Shown here in pieces: positions 14,408 to 23,966 of a stretch of 64,000 nt of DNA (its first letter is position 1; each line of letters opens with the position of its first letter). The notes under the pieces were generated by a model. It ran no database searches. It worked only from the letters and a program-made list of their open reading frames with translations, and was not told the DNA's origin. This stretch comes from Bacteroidales bacterium (GTDB taxonomy: Bacteria; Bacteroidota; Bacteroidia; Bacteroidales; WCHB1-69): contig JAFTCA010000041.1 of assembly GCA_017454945.1 (NCBI GenBank), positions 62,001 through 126,000 on the forward strand, read 5' to 3'. Position numbers and translations under genes: made by a program.

Positions 14408-17400
14408 ATGAAACTGAAATCTTGGGTGCTACTGACACTTTTTTTTGTTTTCTTTACTCAAATTGCTGATTGTCAGTCGCAAATAATTAAAAATAGATAT
14501 AAAATCAATTGGAAGGAACCGCTGGTTTACACTATCAGCGAGACGCAGCAAATGGTGATGCTGAATTTTGATGGTGCGGTTTCGGGACGCGAGTTTTCCA
14601 CATTGCCCTATTTTTTTGAGAGGGTAAAAGTTGATATTTTTTATCAAGATTACGACTGTGAGATTAGCGCTGTTGAATATGCCGATCTGACAAGCGAAGA
14701 AGTGGCCCTCATCCCTTCAACATACAACTATGATGAACTGAAGCCGGTCGTGGTGACTAAACTGGAGAAAAAAGTTCCCTTTGCTGAGATTTCTTTTGTG
14801 CCGATTGTGAAACGTGCCGACAACCAGTTTGCCAAAGTGGTTTCCTTTGACCTGACGGTCACTGCCAAACCTTCGCAAACCAAAGCAAAAGGCAGTTTGG
14901 TGTATGCCGACAACTCCGTACTGGCGCAGGGTGGCTTCTACCGCATGGCTATCACTAAAACAGGCTTGTATAAAGTGACCTGGACTGACATGAAAAACAT
15001 GGGTATGTCGGTGAGTGGCCTGGCCTCCTCGCGCATTGCGGTCTTTGGTTATGGCGGCATGTTGCCCGAGACGTGCGGCGAGCGTCCGTACGACGACCTG
15101 CACGAGAATGCCATTGCCGTGTATGACGGCGGTGACGGTATCTTCAACGAAGGTGATTATATTGTTTTTTATGCCCAAGGTCCTCATTCATGGAGATTTG
15201 CAGATAACAGATTCTCACATAAATACAATATATATAGCGATTATGCCTATTATTATATTTCGGTGGATGCGGGTACGGGCAAGCGTGTGCAGGTGGTCGA
15301 CTACGCCTCGCTGACACCCACACGGCAGAGTGAGGATTACCTCCATTATGACTTTTATGAGCGCGACGGCTTCAACTTTGGCGAATCGGGGCAGAAGTGG
15401 TTCTGCGATACGTTCGACATGAAAACCACCCGCACTTATCCGTTTGCGGTTCCGCCAGTTGTACCGGGATCAACGACGCGTATTACGGTAGCCGGTGCTG
15501 TTTCGTCGCCGTCCTACTCCTCGTTCAATGTAGCGGTGAACGGACAGTCGATAGGGACCTTGTCGTTTTCGGCTACCACAGGCGATTATAAAGCCACAGA
15601 AGCCCAGAAAGATTTTCATACCATGTCGTCATCGGCTCCTTCTGAGGTGACGTTGACTTATGCCAAACCTACCACTTCTTCGGCGGCTTATCTCAATTGG
15701 ATAGAGTTGCAGACCCGTTGCAAATTGCAAATGCATTCCTCCCAATTTCCGTTTTGTGTGCCCGAGTCTGTAGGGGATGACGTCGTGACTGCCTACCGCA
15801 TCGCTTCTTCCAATGCCCAGACCGTGGTGTGGGATGTGACCGAGCCGACGACGCCGGCCAAAATGTCGGGAACACTGGAAGGTGGCACTTTCACTTTCAA
15901 TGCGCCAGGTGAAACGTTGCACCGCTTTGTGGCTTTTAATGGCAGCGCTTTCTATACACCTATTTTCCAGTCGCGAGTGGCCAATCAGAACCTGCACGCT
16001 ACGGGTAATGTCGATATGGTCATTGTGTCGCATCCCGACTTTGTGTCGCAGGCAGAGCGTTTGGCCGAGTTTCGCAACAGTCACGATGGCTTGTCGGTCA
16101 AAGTGGTGACTCCCCAACAGATTTACAATGAGTTTTCCAGCGGCGCCTGCGATGTGTCGGCCATTCGCGATTATATGAAGATGATTTATGACCGTACCGA
16201 TGGAAAATATCCCCGCTACTTGCTTCTGTTTGGGCGCCCCTCATACGATTATCGCGGTCGCGTGCAGGGCTCGCAACTGAAGGTGCCCAACTATCAAAGC
16301 AATTCCTTGCTGGTAGAAACCGATTTCCGTTCTAATGACGACTATTTCGGCATTCTGGACGATGGGGAAGGGGAGGATTGCTACGGCTTGGTGGATGTGG
16401 CCGTGGGGCGTTTTCCCGTGTTGACGGCAGAGCAAGCCAAAGTGGCTGTAGATAAGACTATTATGTATGCTGAGTCGCGTAATTTGGTGTTCGATGTGGA
16501 TAATGCTACCGTCTCCAATCTGGCCGATTGGCGCAATATTTTGACTTTCGTGGCAGATGATGAGGACGGCACAACCCATATCGCGACGGCTGATGAGGTG
16601 GCGCAGATTGCGGCTGAGAGATATCCCGTTGCCAATCAGGAAAAGATATATATGGATGCCTACGAGCAGGTTTCTCGATCGGCCGCGCAGCGTTATCCAG
16701 AGGTCAATGCTGCCATCAATTCGCGAATGCAGAAAGGTGCTTTGGTCTTTACGTATGTGGGCCATGGCGGTAAGGATGGCTGGGCCACCGAGCGTGTGCT
16801 GGAGCGCTCCGATATTAACAGTTGGACCAATCTGTATAACCAGCCGTTGATGATTACGTTGACTTGTGAATTCGGCTGGTACGACAGAAACTCTATCTCG
16901 CCGGCAGAGCTCTGTTTCTTGAATGCCAAAGGTGGCACTTCGGCTATGATTACTTCTTCACGCGTGGCCTTTACCTATAATAACGACCAATATGGTAAGG
17001 CGCTTTTCCGAAAAATGTTCACTAAGAAAAATGGAGAGTATCCTACTATCGGTGAGATGAATATGGCGGCGAAAAATGATTGTGGCGGTGCTGGTAGCGG
17101 TTTGAATATGATTTATGTGATGGGCGATCCGGCCCAGCGCTTGGCTATTCCGCAATATAATATTGTGACTGATATGATGAACGACTTTCCAGTCGTGGGT
17201 CCGCCCGATACTATCCAGGCCTTGTCCGAGGTGGTGATTCAGGGACGTGTTGTGGATGCAAACGGCCAAACAGTAACCGACTTCAACGGCTTTGTTTTCC
17301 CTTCGGTTTATGATAAAAAACAGAAGATGGTCACTTTGCAGAATGACGCTGGTAGCGATGCTTACGAGTTTGAGGTGCGTAAGAATCTGTTATTCAAAGG

Positions 17401-18232
17401 GAAAGCGTCTGTTACCAATGGTGTTTTCGAGTTCTCTTTTGTTATACCCAAGGATATTGATTACTCTTACGGCAATGGTAAGATAAGTTATTATGCCCGT
17501 AGCGAGAATGCAGATGCGGCTGGTTCATTCGAAAACCTTATCATCGGCGGAAGCACCGATGCTGTGATTGACGACAAGACAGGACCTGAAATAAAGTTAT
17601 ATATGAATAACGAGTCGTTTGTGAATGGAGGAATAACCGACCCCAACCCGACACTATTGGTGAAATTGAAGGACGAGTACGGTATTAACACCACGGGCAA
17701 CGGTCTGGGTCACGATTTGGTGGCTTTCTTGGACAATAATACCGATAAGCAATATGTGCTGAACGATTATTATGAGGCTTCGCAAGACCTTTCTAATGAG
17801 GGTGTTGTTCGATACGGATTCAAGAATTTGTCGCTGGGACCCCATTCTGTCAAGGTGCGTGCATGGGATGTGCTGAACAATCCGGCCGAGGCGGTGCTCG
17901 ACTTTGTGGTGGCTGCCGATGCCAAGATGGCACTGGATCATGTGCTGAACTATCCAAATCCCTTTAAAACGCACACGTCGTTTGTGTTTGAACACAACCG
18001 TCCCAATTCGGATTTGGAGATCACCATCTGGATATACAATATGAACGGCTTGTTGGTGAAAACCATCAAGACCAGCCAGCTTTCGGGCGGCTACCGTAGC
18101 GACCCCATCGAGTGGGACGGTTGCGATGAACATGGCGCCCGAATTGGTCGCGGCGTCTATCTCTATCGCCTGAAAGTACGTACTTCCAATGGTGAATTTG
18201 CTGAAAAAACACAAAAAGTTATCATCTTATAA
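14408..18232 (+). CDS. porU: Type IX secretion system sortase PorU (C25 cysteine peptidase family)
   Basis: This protein of 1274 aa is the T9SS sortase that removes C-terminal sorting signals and attaches A-LPS to cargo at the outer surface. I use the ATG at 14408 because it gives a clean signal peptide (MKLKSWVLLTLFFVFF ... CQS) with AAGGA upstream. A GTG at 14384 is in frame but would add charged residues. The gingipain-like domain shows the catalytic pair: His in YVGHGGKDGW (H786) and Cys in TLTCEFGWYD (C820), matching the TCE motif of PorU. The C-terminus is an FlgD-like Ig module (LNYPNPFKTHTSF ... GRGVYLYRLKV). It is followed by porV after 68 nt, the usual partner in the attachment complex. 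Confidence 0.93.
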   Translation: MKLKSWVLLTLFFVFFTQIADCQSQIIKNRYKINWKEPLVYTISETQQMVMLNFDGAVSGREFSTLPYFFERVKVDIFYQDYDCEISAVEYADLTSEEVALIPSTYNYDELKPVVVTKLEKKVPFAEISFVPIVKRADNQFAKVVSFDLTVTAKPSQTKAKGSLVYADNSVLAQGGFYRMAITKTGLYKVTWTDMKNMGMSVSGLASSRIAVFGYGGMLPETCGERPYDDLHENAIAVYDGGDGIFNEGDYIVFYAQGPHSWRFADNRFSHKYNIYSDYAYYYISVDAGTGKRVQVVDYASLTPTRQSEDYLHYDFYERDGFNFGESGQKWFCDTFDMKTTRTYPFAVPPVVPGSTTRITVAGAVSSPSYSSFNVAVNGQSIGTLSFSATTGDYKATEAQKDFHTMSSSAPSEVTLTYAKPTTSSAAYLNWIELQTRCKLQMHSSQFPFCVPESVGDDVVTAYRIASSNAQTVVWDVTEPTTPAKMSGTLEGGTFTFNAPGETLHRFVAFNGSAFYTPIFQSRVANQNLHATGNVDMVIVSHPDFVSQAERLAEFRNSHDGLSVKVVTPQQIYNEFSSGACDVSAIRDYMKMIYDRTDGKYPRYLLLFGRPSYDYRGRVQGSQLKVPNYQSNSLLVETDFRSNDDYFGILDDGEGEDCYGLVDVAVGRFPVLTAEQAKVAVDKTIMYAESRNLVFDVDNATVSNLADWRNILTFVADDEDGTTHIATADEVAQIAAERYPVANQEKIYMDAYEQVSRSAAQRYPEVNAAINSRMQKGALVFTYVGHGGKDGWATERVLERSDINSWTNLYNQPLMITLTCEFGWYDRNSISPAELCFLNAKGGTSAMITSSRVAFTYNNDQYGKALFRKMFTKKNGEYPTIGEMNMAAKNDCGGAGSGLNMIYVMGDPAQRLAIPQYNIVTDMMNDFPVVGPPDTIQALSEVVIQGRVVDANGQTVTDFNGFVFPSVYDKKQKMVTLQNDAGSDAYEFEVRKNLLFKGKASVTNGVFEFSFVIPKDIDYSYGNGKISYYARSENADAAGSFENLIIGGSTDAVIDDKTGPEIKLYMNNESFVNGGITDPNPTLLVKLKDEYGINTTGNGLGHDLVAFLDNNTDKQYVLNDYYEASQDLSNEGVVRYGFKNLSLGPHSVKVRAWDVLNNPAEAVLDFVVAADAKMALDHVLNYPNPFKTHTSFVFEHNRPNSDLEITIWIYNMNGLLVKTIKTSQLSGGYRSDPIEWDGCDEHGARIGRGVYLYRLKVRTSNGEFAEKTQKVIIL

Positions 18233-18254
18233 AATATAACACAAAATATTGCGT

Positions 18255-18262
18255 TATCTTTG
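18255..18262 (+). promoter_or_regulatory. -7 promoter box of porV
   Basis: TATCTTTG lies 38 nt before the porV ATG at 18301, so porV can be transcribed independently of porU. Confidence 0.6.
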
Positions 18263-18300
18263 CACCGTTTTTTTGAAAATAATAGATACTGGAAATTAGA

Positions 18301-19581
18301 ATGATAAAAAAGATTTTTCTCTCGCTGATAGCTGTTGTGCTGTTGATGAACGTCTCTTATGGGCAGGGTAATAGTAATCTTATTGGTCAAAATCGCTTAA
18401 ACACGATTACCACAGCAGTTCCTTTTCTGTTGATTGCACCCGATTCGCGTGCCGCTGGTATGGGCGATGTGGGTTGTGCCACTTCCGCCGACATCAATTC
18501 TCAGCACCACAATCCTTCCAAGTATGTCTTCAATACCAGTCCGTTTGGAATCTCGGTTTCGTACGTTCCCTGGCTGCGCAAATTAGGCATCGGCGACATT
18601 AATCTGCTTTATCTTTCTACCTATTATAAGATAACCGACATGGACGCCGTCGCCTTCTCGCTGCGATATTTCTCCTTAGGTAGCATCACTTTTACCAATG
18701 ATGAAGGTTTTATCCAAGGCGATTATCATCCTAGTGAATTCTCGATGGACTTCACCTATTCGCGTAAGTTGATTGACGAATTATCGATTGCCATCACGCC
18801 GCGTTTCATCTACTCCAACCTCACCCAAGGTCAGTATGTGGGTGGTGTGGAGTCGGAAGCTGGTTTGGCTGGCGCCGCCGACATTTCACTGCTCTATCAA
18901 CAGGACTTCCGCACACGTGGAATGCTCAACAGCACACTGCGTGCTGGTTTGAATATCTCCAACATCGGTAATAAGATGTCCTATTCAAAGGGAACTTTGA
19001 AACGTGACTTTATCCCCACCAACTTGAAGTTGGGCTTGTCGTACACGATGGAGTTCAATCAATACAACAAGTTGATGATTGCCGCCGACATCAATAAATT
19101 GTTGGTGCCCACGCCGCCTATTTATGAAAAGGACTCGTTGGGTAACTTTGTGTATGATGCCGCTGGTAATAAAGTCATTGCAGCAGGCAAGGACAATAAT
19201 GTTTCTGTGGTTACGGGCATTTTCCGCTCGTTTGCCGATGCGCCCGGCGTGACAACCAAAAATGCCGACAAGGTGGGTTCGAAAGGCGCTGTTTTCTTGG
19301 AAGAGCTTCAGGAAATCAATGTGGGCGTTGGTATGGAGTACTCCTATCGTGATCTGCTGTTTGTCCGTTTGGGCTATTTTTATGAAAGCCCCTACAAGGG
19401 AAACCGCCAGTTCCTGACACTTGGCGCCGGCTTGAAGTATAGTATCTTTGAAGTGGATGTTTCCTATATGTTCACTATCGACCAGCATCACCCGCTGGAG
19501 AATACGCTGCGCTTTTCTTTAGGCTTTGATGTGGCTTCTTTCAACAAGAAGGATATCAAGGAAAGCATGAGATTAAAGTAG
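18301..19581 (+). CDS. porV: Type IX secretion system outer membrane channel protein PorV
   Basis: This 426-aa FadL-like outer-membrane barrel has a signal peptide ending SYGQ (about residue 22). The PorV hallmark comes next: LNTITTAVPFLLIAPDSRAAG and MGDVGCATSADINSQHHNPS. PorV binds cargo emerging from the translocon and delivers it to PorU. The C-terminal SLGFDVASFNKK is strand-like and close to the end. It lies just after porU and overlaps the following ispF region by a shared G (TAG/GTG). The length matches family members. Confidence 0.93.
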   Translation: MIKKIFLSLIAVVLLMNVSYGQGNSNLIGQNRLNTITTAVPFLLIAPDSRAAGMGDVGCATSADINSQHHNPSKYVFNTSPFGISVSYVPWLRKLGIGDINLLYLSTYYKITDMDAVAFSLRYFSLGSITFTNDEGFIQGDYHPSEFSMDFTYSRKLIDELSIAITPRFIYSNLTQGQYVGGVESEAGLAGAADISLLYQQDFRTRGMLNSTLRAGLNISNIGNKMSYSKGTLKRDFIPTNLKLGLSYTMEFNQYNKLMIAADINKLLVPTPPIYEKDSLGNFVYDAAGNKVIAAGKDNNVSVVTGIFRSFADAPGVTTKNADKVGSKGAVFLEELQEINVGVGMEYSYRDLLFVRLGYFYESPYKGNRQFLTLGAGLKYSIFEVDVSYMFTIDQHHPLENTLRFSLGFDVASFNKKDIKESMRLK

Positions 19582-19586
19582 TGGCG

Positions 19587-20063
19587 ATGGATTTCAGAGT
19601 AGGTTTCGGTTATGATTCCCATCGGCTGGCCGCCGCCCTGCCGCTCATCATCGGTGGGGTGAGGATTCCGTTCGAGAAGGGCTTCGTGGCCCACTCCGAC
19701 GGCGACCTGCTTTTGCATGCCGTATGTGATGCGCTGTTGGGTGCGGCCGCTCTCGGTGATATTGGTACGCATTTCCCTGATACCAACCCGTTGTTAAAAG
19801 GAATTGATAGTCAGGATATTTTGTGCCGGACGCTCGCTTTGCTGACGGATAAAGGTTGGAAGGTGAACAATGTGGATGCCACGATTGTCATCCAACAGCC
19901 GAAGATGTCGCCCTTTATTGATGCCATGAGAGATAATATTGCCCAGTGCCTTCAAATGTCGCCAGAGGCGGTTTCCGTCAAGGCAAAGACCAATGAGAAG
20001 ATGGATGCTGTGGGTAGGGGCGAAGGTGCCGAAGCCTACGTTGTGGCTTCGCTCGTACGTTAA
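19587..20063 (+). CDS. ispF: 2-C-methyl-D-erythritol 2,4-cyclodiphosphate synthase
   Basis: IspF cyclises CDP-ME-2-phosphate to ME-cPP in the MEP isoprenoid pathway and forms a zinc-dependent trimer. The zinc ligands in GYDSH (D10, H12) and the HSDGDLLLHAVCDALLGA and DIGTHFPDT motifs are intact. The C-terminal KAKTNEKMDAVGRGEG-type motif is also complete. With ATG at 19587 the protein has 158 aa, the standard size. A GTG at 19581 that overlaps the porV stop would add two residues and cannot be excluded. The gene is tail-to-tail with thpR, only 1 nt apart. ispG, a later step of the same pathway, is at 40641-42017. Confidence 0.93.
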   Translation: MDFRVGFGYDSHRLAAALPLIIGGVRIPFEKGFVAHSDGDLLLHAVCDALLGAAALGDIGTHFPDTNPLLKGIDSQDILCRTLALLTDKGWKVNNVDATIVIQQPKMSPFIDAMRDNIAQCLQMSPEAVSVKAKTNEKMDAVGRGEGAEAYVVASLVR

Positions 20064-20064
20064 G

Positions 20065-20625
20065 CTATTGCTGCAAATTCCAATGTGCCATTTCAGTGTA
20101 AACTGGTCCCTCTGGACGCAGTTTGCTGCGATATAAAACGATGCGGTTTACGTCAATGGTTTGCGTGTGCGTCGGCTGACACTGCTCGAAGAGTTGCCAG
20201 AACTTGTTTTTGTTGGCCAGATTCTTGATGCGCCCTAATGTGATGTGTGGCACAAAGTTGCCGTGGTCGGCCTCGAAGCCGATGGTGGGCAAAACCTTTT
20301 CAATGCGTTCGTGAATCTGTCGTAGCACTTCAAAATCTTGAAAGCCAAGCCATAAAGTGGTCGGTTTGTAATGACTGCCAAACACGCCCAACTTGTCAAT
20401 CGTCAGTTGGAAGTAGTGCACATCCTTAAGAATTTGCCCCATACTTGCAATGAGTGGTTCTATCTGTGGATCAGGCGTTTCACCAAGAAATCGCAAGGTG
20501 AGATGCTGTACCTTTGCCTCTGTCCACACAATGTGGTCGTAGCCAGTGTGTGCCTTCAGATGGTCAGTTAAGGCAACAAATTCGCTGTCGAGCGTAATGG
20601 GAATGGCGATAAACAGTCGTTTCAT
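20065..20625 (-). CDS. thpR: RNA 2',3'-cyclic phosphodiesterase (2H family)
   Basis: This 186-aa protein of the 2H phosphoesterase superfamily has the two catalytic HxTx motifs, HLTLRFLGE and HITLGRIKN. They are separated by the expected spacing, with the family start MKRLFIAIPI. Members open 2',3'-cyclic phosphates on RNA and were once called 2'-5' RNA ligases. The gene converges on ispF with a 1-nt gap. It has no obvious -7 box in its 62-nt upstream region, which it shares with the divergent murB. Confidence 0.88.
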   Translation of the reverse strand: MKRLFIAIPITLDSEFVALTDHLKAHTGYDHIVWTEAKVQHLTLRFLGETPDPQIEPLIASMGQILKDVHYFQLTIDKLGVFGSHYKPTTLWLGFQDFEVLRQIHERIEKVLPTIGFEADHGNFVPHITLGRIKNLANKNKFWQLFEQCQPTHTQTIDVNRIVLYRSKLRPEGPVYTEMAHWNLQQ

Positions 20626-20661
20626 GCGGCAAAAATAGTGAATTCACTCCAAAAAAATCCG

Positions 20662-20669
20662 TACTTTTG
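20662..20669 (+). promoter_or_regulatory. -7 promoter box of murB
   Basis: TACTTTTG lies 18 nt before the ATG at 20688. A TTG codon in frame with murB (20667) is part of this box and so is unlikely to be the translation start. Confidence 0.65.
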
Positions 20670-20687
20670 CATTTTCATATCACTCCT

Positions 20688-21686
20688 ATGAAAATCTATT
20701 CCGATTTCTCGCTAAAAAATCATAATACCTTTGGCTTGGATGTCAAATGCAGTCGCTTCATAGCCATTGAGGATGAGACTGAGGTGCCTGAAGCTATTCA
20801 TCAACTTAGCGACCAGCCGTTTTATGTCTTGGGTGGCGGTAGTAATGTGCTGTTTACCAAAGATTTTGAAGGGACGATTGTGCACATGCAAACCTCGGGT
20901 ATCGCCGTCGTTGAAGAGAATGACCTGTCGGTAAAAGTGGTTGCGGCGGCTGGCGAGTCGTGGGAGAATTTTGTCAATTATTGTGTGACGCACGGCTTCT
21001 ATGGGGTGGAGAACTTGATTGGCATTCCCGGACTGGTGGGCAGTTGCCCGGTGCAGAACATTGGCGCTTACGGTGCTGAGGTGAAAGATGTGATTGACAG
21101 CGTGGAAGGATTCTATATTGCTGATGGGCAGCCTTTTGTGATGTCTAATGCCGATTGTCATTTTGGCTATCGCAATTCTATCTTTAAGAATGAATTGAAA
21201 AATCGCTGCCTGATTACAAACGTTGTTTTCCGTCTTTCAAAAGAAGAGAAATACAATCTTTCCTATCGTGCGCTGAGCGAGAAATTGCAGGATGAGCCAT
21301 TGTCGCTGAAGAAAGTGGCTGATACTGTCAGTGCTATCCGCAAATCCAAGTTGCCCGATGTGCACGAACTGGGCAGTGCGGGCAGTTTCTTCAAGAACCC
21401 GGTGGTGTCGCAAACTACTCTCGACACTTTGTTGCAGCGTTTCCCCGACCTGGTGCATTATCCTGCTAATGGTGGAGTGAAACTGGCAGCAGGCCAACTG
21501 ATAGACCTCTGTCAATGGAAAGGGCACAGGATAGGTCAAGTGGGCACTTATCCGCTACAAGCGCTGGTGATTGTCAATTATGGCGGCGCTACGGGCAAGG
21601 ATGTGGTGGATTTTTACAGCCGCATACAAGCCGATGTTTATCAAAAATTTGGCGTGAAAATTGAGCCGGAAGTAAATATTCTGTAA
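20688..21686 (+). CDS. murB: UDP-N-acetylmuramate dehydrogenase (type I)
   Basis: MurB reduces UDP-GlcNAc-enolpyruvate to UDP-MurNAc with NADPH and bound FAD. The 332-aa protein starts MKIYSDFSLKNHNTFGL, the usual type I N-terminus. Other motifs are YVLGGGSNVLFTKDF (FAD loop), GIPGLVGSCPVQNIGAYG and the proton-donor serine in GSAGSFFKNP. The upstream in-frame TTG at 20667 lies in the promoter and is rejected as the start. The downstream neighbour is the convergent porE-like gene, with palindrome copy 3 in the 40-nt gap. Confidence 0.95.
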   Translation: MKIYSDFSLKNHNTFGLDVKCSRFIAIEDETEVPEAIHQLSDQPFYVLGGGSNVLFTKDFEGTIVHMQTSGIAVVEENDLSVKVVAAAGESWENFVNYCVTHGFYGVENLIGIPGLVGSCPVQNIGAYGAEVKDVIDSVEGFYIADGQPFVMSNADCHFGYRNSIFKNELKNRCLITNVVFRLSKEEKYNLSYRALSEKLQDEPLSLKKVADTVSAIRKSKLPDVHELGSAGSFFKNPVVSQTTLDTLLQRFPDLVHYPANGGVKLAAGQLIDLCQWKGHRIGQVGTYPLQALVIVNYGGATGKDVVDFYSRIQADVYQKFGVKIEPEVNIL

Positions 21687-21693
21687 TTCTTTT

Positions 21694-21720
21694 CTGTGGG
21701 TGCGTAGCGTGCTACGCACA
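21694..21720. repeat. Dispersed palindrome, copy 3 (degenerate)
   Basis: GTGCGTAGC (21700-21708) and GCTACGCAC (21711-21719) form a perfect 9-bp stem with a 2-nt loop. Short CTGTG/CACAG flanks extend the symmetry. This is a diverged copy of the element at 1595 and 10471. It lies between the convergent murB and porE-like genes. Confidence 0.78.
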
Positions 21721-21726
21721 GTCAAA

Positions 21727-23739
21727 TTACTGCTCGTAAATCAAGAATACCGTTCTTCTGTTTTTGGCGCGGCCCTCTTCGGTACTATTGGTGGCGATGG
21801 GCCTTGTCTCACCGTAGCCTTTATAGCGCAAACGGTTGACATCCACATTTTTGCTGATGGCGTATTCATACACCGAGCGGGCACGGTTTTGCGACAATAT
21901 CATGTTGGCCTGGTCGTTGCCCACATCGTCAGTATGGCCCTGTATCTCAACCTTGACGGTCGGATTCTCCTTCAGGAATTCCACAAACAGATTGATGAGG
22001 TATTTCGACTGGTCGGTCAGCTCGTACGAGTTGGTAGCGTAGTAGATGTCGTTCAGCTGATAGGTTTTCCCCACTTCCACCTTTTTGATTTCGGCGTTGC
22101 TGACGGCGACATTGTTCTCTATTTGCTTGACGGTGACGAGCTTGGTGTCGTAGGCATATCCTGCTTTTTTCACATTGAGGATGATGTCTTGTGGTTTCTC
22201 CTTATCCACGTGTGTGGCAATGGCATATTGGCCTGTAAATTCGTTGACTTGCGCCGTGGCCACTACTTGCGAGGCCGTGTCTCTGATCTCAACAGTGGTG
22301 TTGCTGAAATCGCCATCTTCGCTGGTCACTTCACCTTTAATGATTACCATATTCTGCGGGCGTGCCTTCTCGTATAGCTCAAACTGGTAGATGTTCCAGT
22401 CTTTGTTGTCGATGTTGTTGGAGGAGAAGTAGGCGGTGCGGCCGTCGAGGCTGACGAAGAAATCGACCTCGTCGTTTTCCGAGTTGATGGGGTAGCCTAT
22501 GTTGACGGGCGTTTGCCAGGTGTTGTCGCTTTTCAGTTTGGAGTAGAACACGTCCATTCCGCCCAAGCCCGGATGTCCTGAGGAGGAGAAATAGAGCGTG
22601 CGGCTGTCGGTATGCAGGAACGGCGAGCGCTCGTTGGCTTTGGTGTTGATGGTGGGCCCCAAGTTGACGGGTTTGCGCCAGCTGCCGTCGCTGTTGCGTT
22701 CGCAGAACCAGATGTCTGAGCCGCCGTAGCCGCCGGGGCGGTCGCTGGCAAAGAAGAGAACTCTGCCGTCAGAACTGAGCGAAGGCTGTGATTCCCACGA
22801 GTCGCTGCGGTTCACGTTGGCTCCCAAACTCTGCGGGGCGCTCCATTCACCGTCGTACCACTGCGAGTAGTAGAGGTCGTAGTTGGGGTAGTCCTGCCCG
22901 TTAACCTTGGTGACACTCATGCGGGCGAAGACCAGCAGGTCGTTGTTCAGGCTGATGGTGGGACTGCCCTCGTTGGTGCTGTGGTTGAAGGGATGGGGGA
23001 GCGGTTCCCCGGATGAATATTGACCTGGCGAGGTGCGTTTGCTGCAGGTGAACAACTCTTTTTCCTCACTCGTGGTTCCAAAAAAGTCGTGTTTCTCAAC
23101 CTCTTGTCGGCGAGTAAAATAGAAGTATTCCCCATCGGGCGAAATGGTGGCCAGGTATTCGTCATTGCCAGTGGTTATGCCTGGCACAGGTCTCGGGTCG
23201 AATGGTACAGGGTTGTTGAGCACATTGTCGAAGAATTTCGATCGCTTGATGATGATTTCCGCTTCGTCGATATGCTCCATTTTCTTTACATCGTCGGGGT
23301 TTTCGATGATGATTTTGGCGAAAGCGATGGCATCGGAGAAGTGCTCTAACTTGTAGGCCAGACGGGCACCATACAGGTTGTGGTGAATCTGGTAGTAGGG
23401 GCACACTTCGTTTATTCGCTTAAAGGCATTGATGGCCTCTAAGGCGTTGTTGGTGCTTTTCTTGTCGATGTAGAAGCCGTTCATCTCAAACGGTAGATAG
23501 TAGCCCAAGCCGAGGTAGTAGTTTACACTGAGATACTCGGGGTGGTCTTCTAGAATTTCGTGGTAGATTTCAAAGGCTTCCGATTTTTTGCCGCTGCGTT
23601 GCAAGTCGCGGGCAGTTTTGAAGCGTTTTTCCGAGGCTTTGTCCATCGTCTGCACACACGGATCCTCATCGTCCTGCGCCAACAATGGAGCGGGCAGGAG
23701 GCAGAAGATGAGCAGTAGGTTCAGTAGCAGACGCTTCAT
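21727..23739 (-). CDS. porE: PorE-like protein: TPR, PD40 propeller, carboxypeptidase-regulatory and OmpA domains
   Basis: The protein has 670 aa from the ATG at 23739, which gives the signal peptide MKRLLLNLLLIFCLLPAPLLAQ. The frame is open 14 codons further upstream. The domain order is TPR-like helices (about 30-180), PD40/WD40-like propeller blades (about 180-430, with FFASDRPGGYGGSD and YFSSSGHPGLGGMD), a beta-sandwich regulatory domain (about 440-520) and an OmpA peptidoglycan-binding domain (about 550-665, with IQGHTDDVG and NRARSVYEY). This is the architecture described for P. gingivalis PorE, a T9SS component that binds peptidoglycan. Other PD40-OmpA proteins share parts of it, so the PorE assignment is good but not certain. 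It is monocistronic with a TATCTTTG box. Confidence 0.82.
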   Translation of the reverse strand: MKRLLLNLLLIFCLLPAPLLAQDDEDPCVQTMDKASEKRFKTARDLQRSGKKSEAFEIYHEILEDHPEYLSVNYYLGLGYYLPFEMNGFYIDKKSTNNALEAINAFKRINEVCPYYQIHHNLYGARLAYKLEHFSDAIAFAKIIIENPDDVKKMEHIDEAEIIIKRSKFFDNVLNNPVPFDPRPVPGITTGNDEYLATISPDGEYFYFTRRQEVEKHDFFGTTSEEKELFTCSKRTSPGQYSSGEPLPHPFNHSTNEGSPTISLNNDLLVFARMSVTKVNGQDYPNYDLYYSQWYDGEWSAPQSLGANVNRSDSWESQPSLSSDGRVLFFASDRPGGYGGSDIWFCERNSDGSWRKPVNLGPTINTKANERSPFLHTDSRTLYFSSSGHPGLGGMDVFYSKLKSDNTWQTPVNIGYPINSENDEVDFFVSLDGRTAYFSSNNIDNKDWNIYQFELYEKARPQNMVIIKGEVTSEDGDFSNTTVEIRDTASQVVATAQVNEFTGQYAIATHVDKEKPQDIILNVKKAGYAYDTKLVTVKQIENNVAVSNAEIKKVEVGKTYQLNDIYYATNSYELTDQSKYLINLFVEFLKENPTVKVEIQGHTDDVGNDQANMILSQNRARSVYEYAISKNVDVNRLRYKGYGETRPIATNSTEEGRAKNRRTVFLIYEQ

Positions 23740-23757
23740 GATTTTGACTTTAGATGA

Positions 23758-23765
23758 CAAAGATA
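23758..23765 (-). promoter_or_regulatory. -7 promoter box of the porE-like gene
   Basis: TATCTTTG on the minus strand lies 18 nt upstream of the ATG at 23739. Confidence 0.62.
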
Positions 23766-23893
23766 CGAGTTTTACGCACAAACTCGGTAAAAGTTAGTGA
23801 TAAATTTAAGTGGGCGCAAAAAAGGCATCCATTTGCCAAACTGTCAGGATAAGTATTTCTCATTATTAGCATGACAGGCTCATAAAAAAGTCG

Positions 23894-23901
23894 TATCTTT
23901 G
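23894..23901 (+). promoter_or_regulatory. -7 promoter box of yraN
   Basis: TATCTTTG lies 65 nt upstream of the yraN start. The leader contains a small imperfect hairpin (GATGCAC/GTGCGTC, about 23918-23934). Confidence 0.55.
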
Positions 23902-23966
23902 CCCTTGTATTGTGGGGGATGCACAGCGTGCGTCCATCCTGTTTGTGTAACGAAAGAATAGTGAAG

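Noticed and set aside
20667-20687. TTG start of murB at 20667
   Set aside because: The TTG is part of the TACTTTTG promoter box and would not be in the mRNA. ATG 20688 gives the normal N-terminus.
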